Shown: piece by piece, positions 6,847 through 12,827 of the stretch
Numbering within the stretch: the first letter of the stretch is position 1
Layout: each line of letters opens with the position of its first letter
Source of the DNA: an uncultured Erysipelotrichaceae bacterium
GTDB lineage: Bacteria > Bacillota_I > Bacilli_A > RF39 > UBA660
NCBI GenBank assembly: GCA_902767005.1
Contig: CACXFY010000148.1
Span: forward strand, 1 to 15,464
Length of the DNA: 15,464 nt
Direction of reading: 5' to 3'
Program-made: the position numbers and the translations under genes
The notes under the pieces: generated by a model
Told to the model about the DNA's origin: nothing
Databases searched by the model: none
What the model saw: the letters and a program-made list of their open reading frames with translations, nothing else

Positions 6847-9420
6847 ATGACAAACTGGGAAGTAAAATACAACATATTAAAAAATATTTATCAAAAGAAT
6901 GGTTCTATTAATGATATTCATCAAGGAGATGTTATTGTACTTGATGGAGTAGAACATAAGATAGGATCTTTTTTGAGTGACCAAAGAAAGTTATATAATA
7001 AGTATTTGAAAATAGATGATAATAAAAAAGATAAGAAAGTATTAGAACATATTAGATTACTTGAAGAGTTAGGAATAGATTGGAATCCTAAAGAGACTGA
7101 GTGGTTAAATAAATATAAATTACTTGTAGATTATAAGAATAAGTATGGTGATTTGAATGTTCCATATACATATGTTTCTAATGGAGAAAAACTAGGTGTT
7201 TTTGTTGCTAACCAAAGGAGTATTTATCGTAAGAATAAGAATAAAGAAAATATTGATGATAAGTTATTAGAACATTTTAAATTATTAGAAGATTTAGGTA
7301 TTATTTGGGACATACAAGAATTAGAATGGAATATTAAATATAATGCTTTAAGATATTATTATTTAAAAAATGGTAATTTAAATATTGATAATGATATAGT
7401 TATTGATTGTAATGGAAAAGATGCTTCATTAAAAGCTTTTATTCAGAGTCAAAGATTTTTATATAGAAAATATATAAATGGAGAAATTGAAAGAGATGAT
7501 GATAGTAGATTAGTTAAACATTTTCATTTATTAAATAATATTGGTATGAACTGGGATCCTATTAATAATGAATGGATGAGAAAGTATAATTTATTAGTAG
7601 AATATAAGAATAAAAATGGTAATATTAATGTTCCATTTGGTTATATGATTGATAATGTTAATTTAGGTAGCTTTTTAATTGATCAAAGAGAAATATATAG
7701 GAAGAATAAGGATACAGATGATGAATTATTACTTGAGAGATTTAGATTATTAGATAATTTAGGTATAATATGGGAACCTATTGATGATTATTGGAATAAA
7801 AGATTTAATTTAATTATTAAATATAAGGATGAAAATGGACATTGTAATATACCTAATAATTATGTTTGTAATGTTGATGGTGAAGAAATACAATTAGGTA
7901 AGTTTTTAAGTAAACAGAGAGAGTTATATAAAAAGCATAAAAAGAATAGTTTTAATAATAGTGATAGAAAAGTACTTGAACATTTTAAATTATTAGAAGA
8001 TATTGGAGTTAGTTTTAATCCAATGAAAGATGAATGGATGAGGCAATATAGTTATTTCTTAGATTATTATAATAAGTTTGGTAATTTAAATATTCCTATT
8101 AGTTTTAAAAGAAAAATTGATGGAGAGATTATAAATATTGGTCAATTATTTAGAAATCAAAAAGAGGCTTTAACTAAGAAAAAAGAAGATATATTATCAG
8201 GTAATTGTTCTTTAGAATTATTACATAGATATTATTTATTAAAAGATATTGGTTTTGATTTTTCTAATAAGTATGATTCTATTAAATATGATTTTGGTGA
8301 TGGAGAGAAGTTATATAATAAGAAGAGTATTAGTAAGAGATTAGGTATTAATGTTAAATTATTTAGTAAATACTATACTAGATTTAATGGTAATGTTGAT
8401 AAGACTATTAAAGTATGCAATATGATTAGTAATTTAAAAGAGAAGGATACTAGTACATTAAATGACTTTTTATTTGAATTTGATATAGATGAAACTACTT
8501 TAAGGCAATATTTAGATAAGAGTAAAGTTAAGAGTAGTAATCGTTCTAGTGAAGTTATTATGTATAAAGATGGAGTAAGTCTTAGAAAGTATTGTATAGA
8601 TAATGGTTATAATTATGGAGTTATTATTAGAGCTTTAAGATTGAAGCAAAAAGAGTTGGTTGATGATGACTTAGAATCTATTATTAATAGAGTTATTAGT
8701 GATTATAGATTAAATGGTCAAAATAAACCAGCTACTTGGATATATAGTAAATATGGTAATGAATTATTATTAAAACATTTTCTTACTTCTTTAGAACTAG
8801 ATAGTGATAGTGTACTTAGAGATATGACTCGTAATTGTATTTCATTAGATGAAGCTATTTGTAATAATTGCTTTAAAAATATTAATAATAAAAAGTATGA
8901 TTATTTAGAAGAGTTATATAAATTAGTCTGTAAAAGATTTAATAAACTTAATCATGATCCACATATTAATTCAGAGATTGCTGTCTTATCAATTACTGAA
9001 TATATCGAGAGTAAAATTAAAGAGTATGGTTTAACTTATTTAGAATATGAAGTTATTGTTAAGAGTTTATTTAAATATATAGAAGCTATTAATAAATATC
9101 ATTTATTTGATGTAGCTTTTGAAAAAGATGAGAAAAAGAAACAAGACAAGATTGATAAATATGTATTAGATTCTGAAGAGATAGAAGAGAGTTTTTATAT
9201 TCCATTAGAATTTGATAATAAAGTATTAATTGGAAGAGATAGTGAATTATATAAGAGAAGAATGATATTAAAAGAATTAGTACATGTATGGGATAACTTA
9301 AATGAAGATGAGAAAAAGAATTATATTATTAAATATAATGTTACTGATGATGAATTAAAGTATGTAGATACTACGCGTAGTAATATTAATATTTTTACAA
9401 AAAAGAAAGAAGATTATTGA
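6847..9420 (+). CDS. orphan helicase-associated (HA) repeat protein, 857 aa
   Basis: The N-terminal 478 residues are six tandem copies of a 73-82-residue unit starting at W4, W86, W161, W243, W316 and W397. Each has the pattern W-x3-[YF]-x3-L-x2-Y-x-K-x-G-x-[LI]-N-[VI]-P, then LGxFLxxQRxxYRK, then LLEHFKLLExLGIxWxP. This matches the helicase-associated domain (HA, PF03457); the fifth copy even has GHCNIP. In known bacterial proteins these repeats usually follow a superfamily II helicase and are thought to bind nucleic acid. Here there is no Walker A, DEAD box or any other ATPase motif. Residues 479-857 are charged and mostly helical, with segments that resemble helix-turn-helix units by eye (494-515, 537-558, 578-599, 641-662) but no family I can name. 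No signal peptide or membrane segment. The gene has its own promoter and terminators on both sides. A nucleic-acid-binding role is an inference; the function is unknown. Confidence 0.9.
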   Translation: MTNWEVKYNILKNIYQKNGSINDIHQGDVIVLDGVEHKIGSFLSDQRKLYNKYLKIDDNKKDKKVLEHIRLLEELGIDWNPKETEWLNKYKLLVDYKNKYGDLNVPYTYVSNGEKLGVFVANQRSIYRKNKNKENIDDKLLEHFKLLEDLGIIWDIQELEWNIKYNALRYYYLKNGNLNIDNDIVIDCNGKDASLKAFIQSQRFLYRKYINGEIERDDDSRLVKHFHLLNNIGMNWDPINNEWMRKYNLLVEYKNKNGNINVPFGYMIDNVNLGSFLIDQREIYRKNKDTDDELLLERFRLLDNLGIIWEPIDDYWNKRFNLIIKYKDENGHCNIPNNYVCNVDGEEIQLGKFLSKQRELYKKHKKNSFNNSDRKVLEHFKLLEDIGVSFNPMKDEWMRQYSYFLDYYNKFGNLNIPISFKRKIDGEIINIGQLFRNQKEALTKKKEDILSGNCSLELLHRYYLLKDIGFDFSNKYDSIKYDFGDGEKLYNKKSISKRLGINVKLFSKYYTRFNGNVDKTIKVCNMISNLKEKDTSTLNDFLFEFDIDETTLRQYLDKSKVKSSNRSSEVIMYKDGVSLRKYCIDNGYNYGVIIRALRLKQKELVDDDLESIINRVISDYRLNGQNKPATWIYSKYGNELLLKHFLTSLELDSDSVLRDMTRNCISLDEAICNNCFKNINNKKYDYLEELYKLVCKRFNKLNHDPHINSEIAVLSITEYIESKIKEYGLTYLEYEVIVKSLFKYIEAINKYHLFDVAFEKDEKKKQDKIDKYVLDSEEIEESFYIPLEFDNKVLIGRDSELYKRRMILKELVHVWDNLNEDEKKNYIIKYNVTDDELKYVDTTRSNINIFTKKKEDY
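7270..7293 (+). repeat. 24-bp direct repeat, copy 1 (HA repeat 2)
   Basis: Identical to 7978-8001, 708 bases away. Both encode EHFKLLED in the same position of their HA unit. Confidence 0.85.
7978..8001 (+). repeat. 24-bp direct repeat, copy 2 (HA repeat 5)
   Basis: Identical to 7270-7293. Recombination between them would delete exactly three HA units in frame (708 bases, 236 codons). Confidence 0.85.
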
Positions 9421-9433
9421 AATCTTCTTTTTT
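9403..9433. terminator. bidirectional terminator shared by the HA gene and yigZ
   Basis: AAAGAAGATT (9406-9415) pairs with AATCTTCTTT (9421-9430) around ATTGA; the helix can extend to 9403 and 9433. Plus-strand transcripts end in a T run (9428-9433). Read on the minus strand, the hairpin is followed by CTTTCTTTTTTT-like sequence, so it can also stop yigZ transcripts. The TGA stop of the HA gene (9418-9420) lies in the loop and yigZ ends at 9432. Confidence 0.8.
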
Positions 9434-9989
9434 AATAGTATGTTTCTTCTAATATTTTATAATCATATTTATTTATGATATCTAAGTTTTCTATAAGGAC
9501 TATATATTTAATATCTAAATCATAATCTTTTTTAATTACTTCTTGATTATTTAATACATAATCTAGTTCTTTTTGTTTAGAATATGGTATGTGTATTTCT
9601 ACTTTATATCCTTTTGTTAATTCTTTTAGTTTAGTATTATTTAGGGCCTCTGTTAATGATTTTGTATAAGCTCTTACTAATCCACCAGCGCCTAGTTTTA
9701 TTCCTCCAAAATATCTTATTGTGACAGCAAGTATATTTATTATGTTTTCTTTTTCTAAGACATTTAACATTGGAGTGCCTGCTGTTCCACCAGGTTCTCC
9801 ATCATCACTTGATTTTTGATAATCTTCTAATCTTAAAGCATAAGTATAATGTGTTGCTTTGGGATATTTAATTTTTAATTCTTTTAAGATGTTTTTTATA
9901 TCAGAATTATCTATTTTTATTAGTTCTGTTATAAACTTTGAATTCTTAATTTCTATTTGATATGTTGAATTTTCGATAATCGTTTTCAT
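9432..9989 (-). CDS. yigZ: YigZ family protein (IMPACT/UPF0029 domain)
   Basis: A 185-residue protein of the YigZ/IMPACT family; the bacterial members have no settled function, although a regulatory role in translation or nucleic-acid binding has been proposed. The conserved core is clear: SDDGEPGGTAGTPML (61-75) and RYFGGIKLGAGGLVRAY (92-108). The N-terminal SKFIT and ATHYTYALRL segments are also typical, and residues from about 125 form the second, ferredoxin-like domain, which is more diverged and a little short. It is the only gene on the minus strand. The promoter on that strand (10013-9993) gives an SD of GGTGAT three bases before the ATG. It converges with the HA gene onto one shared terminator and diverges from the AI-2E-family gene. 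Confidence 0.93.
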   Translation of the reverse strand: MKTIIENSTYQIEIKNSKFITELIKIDNSDIKNILKELKIKYPKATHYTYALRLEDYQKSSDDGEPGGTAGTPMLNVLEKENIINILAVTIRYFGGIKLGAGGLVRAYTKSLTEALNNTKLKELTKGYKVEIHIPYSKQKELDYVLNNQEVIKKDYDLDIKYIVLIENLDIINKYDYKILEETYY

Positions 9990-9992
9990 AAT

Positions 9993-10013
9993 ATCACCAA
10001 GTTTATTATATCA
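9993..10013 (-). promoter_or_regulatory. yigZ promoter (extended -10) with SD at the start point
   Basis: On the minus strand: TGATATAAT (10013 to 10005), six bases, GGTGAT (9998 to 9993), three bases, ATG (9989). The -10 is identical to that of mutS and the downstream layout nearly so. No clear -35. Confidence 0.6.
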
Positions 10014-10032
10014 TAAAAAATATATGGTATTT

Positions 10033-10046
10033 TATAATTAATTATA
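10033..10046. repeat. 14-bp perfect palindrome between divergent genes
   Basis: TATAATTAATTATA reads the same on both strands and carries a TATAAT hexamer on each. It lies between the yigZ and AI-2E-family promoters. It may be an operator or an alternative pair of -10 elements, or chance in AT-rich DNA. Confidence 0.4.
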
Positions 10047-10047
10047 T

Positions 10048-10070
10048 TATAATGTTATTGTAGAGGTGAT
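10048..10070 (+). promoter_or_regulatory. -10 and SD of the AI-2E-family gene
   Basis: TATAAT at 10048-10053, then 11 bases and GAGGTGAT (10063-10070), four bases before ATG 10075. No good -35 is visible at the expected place (10025-10030), so the promoter call is moderate; the SD call is strong. Confidence 0.5.
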
Positions 10071-10074
10071 GTCT

Positions 10075-11343
10075 ATGATATTTAAGAAGAAAGATAATGA
10101 TAAAGTTGATGTAGAAAGCTTAAATAACATATTATTTACTGGTAAGAAGATTATGAAGATTGGCTATTTTATGGCTGTTGTATGTTTAATATTACTTGCT
10201 ACTTACTTAGTTAAAGAATGGAAAATCTTACATTTTGTTGGTAATTTATTAGTTGTTATTTCACCTATATTTATTGGTTTAATTATAGCTTGGTTACTAG
10301 ATCCTTTGGTCGATTGGTTTGAGAAGAAAGTACCGAGAGTAGTGGGTTGTATAATTGTCTATATTCTATTACTTGGTGGTATATTCTTATTTTTCTATTT
10401 ACTAGCACCTAACTTTGTTCATCAAGTTAAGGATTTTGGTAGAGCTTTACCAGATATATTAAAAGAAATAGTTAAATTCTCTAATGGTTTAATAGATGGT
10501 ATTGAAAAGACATTTAATTATAACTTAGGAGATGCTAAAAAACAGATATATGCTAGTTTAAATGACTTTGGTATTAACTTTACTACTAATTTACCAACAT
10601 ATTTAATGTCTATTGGTAAGTCATTTGTAAGTGGTGTTATTAATTTTGGATTAGGTTTAATGATTGGATTTTATATGTTATATGACTTTGATAGATTTAA
10701 TTCATATATTCGTAAAATGATACCAAAAAGTTGGAAAAAGAATTATTCTGAATTAGGATCTAGATTAAATACTAGTTTAAGAAACTATGTTTCTGGAGTA
10801 TTTATAGTAATGTTCTTAGTCTTTGTTACTCAAAGTATTGGGCTTACTTTAGCTGGACTTGAAGCACCTATGTTATTTGCATTATTCTGTGCTGTTACTG
10901 ATATTATTCCATACTTTGGTCCTTATATTGGAGCTATACCAGCAATCATTGTTGGATTTACTATTAGTCCTATAACTGGTATATGTTGTATTATTTCAAT
11001 TATTATTGTTCAAATACTTGAGAATAACTTCTATCAACCATTAATAATGGGTCATACTATGAAATTACATCCAGTTACTATTATGGTTGGATTGTTAGTA
11101 TTCCAACACTTCTTTGGAATACTTGGTATGATTATTGCTACTCCTGTAATAGCATGTCTTAAAGTTATATTAATGTTTATTGATGAGAAACTTGATATAA
11201 CTGGAAGAGTATCTGGAGAGAGTAATGATAAAGAAAAGAAGGATAGGGACAATAAAGATAGAGAAGAAGATAAAGAAGAAGATGACGATAAGTTTACTGT
11301 AATTGACGAAGAGACTAATGTTTTAAAGGAGATTAATGATTAA
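10075..11343 (+). CDS. AI-2E family transporter (PF01594)
   Basis: A multi-pass membrane protein of 422 residues, of the family named after E. coli TqsA/YdgG; members are linked to export of autoinducer-2 or, in some bacteria, to sodium/proton exchange, so the substrate here is unknown. About eight hydrophobic segments are visible: two near 28-78, one near 91-112, a soluble loop (about 115-175), then a dense hydrophobic second half. The family motif is at D276: DIIPYFGPYIGAIPA. The usual LENNFYQPLIMGHTMKLHP segment and the GILGMIIATPV segment follow. The tail (383-422) is unusually charged, alternating Lys/Arg/Asp/Glu. GTG 10066 and ATG 10069 are in frame but lie inside the SD GAGGTGAT, so ATG 10075 is chosen. 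The TAA stop is in the loop of its terminator. Confidence 0.92.
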   Translation: MIFKKKDNDKVDVESLNNILFTGKKIMKIGYFMAVVCLILLATYLVKEWKILHFVGNLLVVISPIFIGLIIAWLLDPLVDWFEKKVPRVVGCIIVYILLLGGIFLFFYLLAPNFVHQVKDFGRALPDILKEIVKFSNGLIDGIEKTFNYNLGDAKKQIYASLNDFGINFTTNLPTYLMSIGKSFVSGVINFGLGLMIGFYMLYDFDRFNSYIRKMIPKSWKKNYSELGSRLNTSLRNYVSGVFIVMFLVFVTQSIGLTLAGLEAPMLFALFCAVTDIIPYFGPYIGAIPAIIVGFTISPITGICCIISIIIVQILENNFYQPLIMGHTMKLHPVTIMVGLLVFQHFFGILGMIIATPVIACLKVILMFIDEKLDITGRVSGESNDKEKKDRDNKDREEDKEEDDDKFTVIDEETNVLKEIND

Positions 11344-11358
11344 AATTAATCTTCTTTT
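11325..11358 (+). terminator. intrinsic terminator, stop codon in loop
   Basis: A helix of about 13 pairs (11325-11337 with 11345-11357; core AGATTAAT / ATTAATCT, one G-T pair) closes a 7-nt loop that contains the TAA stop (11341-11343). The T-rich tail (TTTTATTT) is shorter than in the other terminators. Confidence 0.7.
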
Positions 11359-11359
11359 A

Positions 11360-11388
11360 TTTACTTCTATTTTTAAATTTGTTAAAAT
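11360..11388 (+). promoter_or_regulatory. promoter of the T-box/alaS operon
   Basis: TTTACT (11360-11365), 17 bases, TAAAAT (11383-11388), with TGT before the -10 making it extended (11380-11388). The predicted start near 11395 is just before the T-box leader. It begins right after the preceding terminator. Confidence 0.55.
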
Positions 11389-11403
11389 AATTATATATTA
11401 ATA

Positions 11404-11580
11404 GACATTGATTAGAGATTATTACTTTAATGATATTATGTAGAGAGTTCTTGGTTGGTGAAAAAGAATTAATTAGTTAAAGGAAGCTGCTTTAGGAGTC
11501 TATCGGGAGACCGTTATCAAGAATTAAGACCAATGTAGGATGGTACCGGATTTATTTCCTCCTATAGTGGTCTTTTATTT
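11404..11580 (+). promoter_or_regulatory. T-box leader, alanine specifier (GCU), with terminator
   Basis: Stem I base: GAC (11404-11406) with GTC (11498-11500) and TTAGAG (11412-11417) with CTTTAG (11490-11495). Upper stem I has AGAGAG (11442-11447) and the conserved GGTTGGTGAA (11453-11462), closed by TTCTT/AAGAA. The specifier loop reads GAA then GCT (11486-11488), an alanine codon. A short hairpin with a GAGA loop (CGGGAGACCG) and CGTTATC fit stem III. The T-box core is AGGATGGTACCGG (11538-11550); its TGGT (11541-11544) can pair with the ACCA end of tRNA-Ala. The terminator pairs AAGACCA (11526-11532) plus TGTAGGA with TCCTATA plus TGGTCTT (11568-11574), followed by TTTTATTT. Uncharged tRNA-Ala should favour read-through into the operon. 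Little room is left for stem II. Confidence 0.93.
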
Positions 11581-11598
11581 GGGAAAAGGAGAATAAAA

Positions 11599-12162
11599 AT
11601 GAAAATATTTGTTATTGGTGGTAAAGCTAAATGTGGTAAGAATACTTTTGGAGAATATCTAAGAGAAGAATTAAAGGATTATGGTTATAAGCCATGTGTT
11701 ATGCATATTACTGGTCCTTTATATGAATATGCTAGAAACTATTTTGATTGGAATGGTAATTATGATGAAAAGCCTAGAGAATTTTTACAAAAAATGGGTT
11801 TTGAAATAATTAGAAATAAATTAGGTAAAAAGCATTTCTTATTAGATAGATTATATGAAGATATTAATATATTAAGTAATTTCTTTGATACTTTTATTAT
11901 TACTGATGCAAGATTAATAGAGGAATTTGAAGATATTAAGAAGAATTATGGAGATGTAGTTAATATTAAATTAGAGAGAGATAATTATGATCCAGAACTT
12001 AGTGAAGAAGAAGCTAAACATATTACTGAACATGAGATAGATACTTATGATGGATTTGATTATGTTATTAAGAATCGTAATTTAGTTGATTTAAGAAGAA
12101 GTGCATTAGAAGTTGTTAGAGATGAAGAGAATTATGAGGGGTCTGCTGTAACAATATCTTAG
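11599..12162 (+). CDS. P-loop kinase, probable deoxynucleoside monophosphate kinase
   Basis: A 187-residue P-loop protein. The Walker A, GGKAKCGKNT (7-16), has Asn where most P-loops have Ser/Thr; this resembles the GKDT form in phage T4 gp1, the dNMP kinase that makes dNDPs from dTMP, dGMP and hydroxymethyl-dCMP. A second match is the segment IITDARLIEEFEDIKK (about residues 100-115), the counterpart of the D-x-R-x-x-x-E motif of that family. The rest fits the nucleoside-monophosphate-kinase fold, with a lid-like region rich in Arg/Asp/Glu. The substrate is inferred from family resemblance, so another NMP kinase activity is possible. SD AAGGAG (11586-11591) lies just downstream of the T-box terminator. 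It is the first gene of the operon, followed at 9 bases by cmk, which supports a nucleotide-metabolism role. Confidence 0.75.
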   Translation: MKIFVIGGKAKCGKNTFGEYLREELKDYGYKPCVMHITGPLYEYARNYFDWNGNYDEKPREFLQKMGFEIIRNKLGKKHFLLDRLYEDINILSNFFDTFIITDARLIEEFEDIKKNYGDVVNIKLERDNYDPELSEEEAKHITEHEIDTYDGFDYVIKNRNLVDLRRSALEVVRDEENYEGSAVTIS

Positions 12163-12171
12163 GAGGTTATT

Positions 12172-12825
12172 ATGAGTTTAGTTATTGGAATAGATGGACC
12201 TGCTGGAAGTGGTAAAGGTACCATTACAAAAATTATTGCGGAAAAACTAGGTTTAGTTAATATAGATACAGGAGCAATGTATAGATGTGTTGCTCTTGCT
12301 TCTCTTAGAGCTGGCCTTAATGTTGAAGATAAAGATGAAATAATTAAGTTAGCAAAGAGTATTAAAATTACGTTTGATAAAGATGGAAAGACTTTTTTAG
12401 ATGGAGAAGATGTTTCTTCTTTAATACGTGAAAAAGATGTATCTAGTATTGTTAGTCCTATATCTTCTATTGTTGAAGTTAGAGAAGAAATGGTTAAACA
12501 GCAAAGAGAACTTGCGAAGGGATTAGACGTAATTATGGAAGGAAGAGATATTACGACAGTAGTATTTCCAGATGCTAATTATAAATTCTATTTAGATGCA
12601 AGTGTTGAGGAACGAGCGAGACGTAGATATAAACAAAATCAAGAATCTGGAATTGATATGAGTTATGAAGAGATTCTTGAGAATATTAAGAGCAGAGATT
12701 ATAACGATATGCATAAAGAAGTTGGATCTTTAATGAGAACTGATGATCAAATATATATTGATTCAACTGATTTAAGTATCGATGAAGTGGCAGAAGAAAT
12801 TTTAAAACATATTAAGGAGAGATAA
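12172..12825 (+). CDS. cmk: cytidylate kinase
   Basis: Transfers phosphate from ATP to CMP or dCMP, giving CDP/dCDP for RNA, DNA and lipid precursors. The 217 residues match the bacterial type I enzyme. Motifs: P-loop GPAGSGKGT (9-17), DTGAMYR (32-38) for NMP binding, EGRDITTVVFP (123-133), the Arg-rich lid ERARRRYK, and SRDYND (174-179) with the nearby VGSL segment. SD AGGAGG (12161-12166) overlaps the TAG stop of the preceding kinase. Only two bases separate its TAA from the alaS ATG, so the three genes form one transcript. In Bacillus cmk lies with rpsA-like ypfD and der; the pairing with alaS here is different. Confidence 0.96.
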   Translation: MSLVIGIDGPAGSGKGTITKIIAEKLGLVNIDTGAMYRCVALASLRAGLNVEDKDEIIKLAKSIKITFDKDGKTFLDGEDVSSLIREKDVSSIVSPISSIVEVREEMVKQQRELAKGLDVIMEGRDITTVVFPDANYKFYLDASVEERARRRYKQNQESGIDMSYEEILENIKSRDYNDMHKEVGSLMRTDDQIYIDSTDLSIDEVAEEILKHIKER

Positions 12826-12827
12826 TT

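Larger units (their letters stand above)
6856..8280 (+). repeat. six tandem protein repeats of the HA type
   Basis: Unit starts at the first Trp codon: 6856, 7102, 7327, 7573, 7792 and 8035; the last unit ends near 8280. Unit lengths are 246, 225, 246, 219, 243 and about 246 bases. Copies 2 and 4 are the shortest; copy 6 is the most diverged (QLFRNQKEAL in place of FLxxQRxxYRK, and DFS in place of the final WxP). Confidence 0.85.

Noticed and set aside
6856..8280. CRISPR-like or mobile-element repeats
   Set aside because: The repeats are in frame, 219-246 bases long, diverged at DNA level and encode protein domains; there are no spacers, inverted ends or transposase.
3919..9420. Possible Mycoplasma-type code (TGA as Trp)
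   Set aside because: All Trp codons inside the recognised proteins are TGG and no gene has an internal TGA. Only nusB and the HA gene end in TGA, and both end where expected for their signals (nusB family length; the HA gene's terminator loop).
6847..9420. Calling the HA-repeat protein a helicase
   Set aside because: No Walker A, DEAD/DEAH or other helicase motif anywhere in its 857 residues.
11052..11252. Minus-strand open frame opposite the AI-2E-family gene
   Set aside because: Shadow of conserved membrane segments; no promoter or SD.
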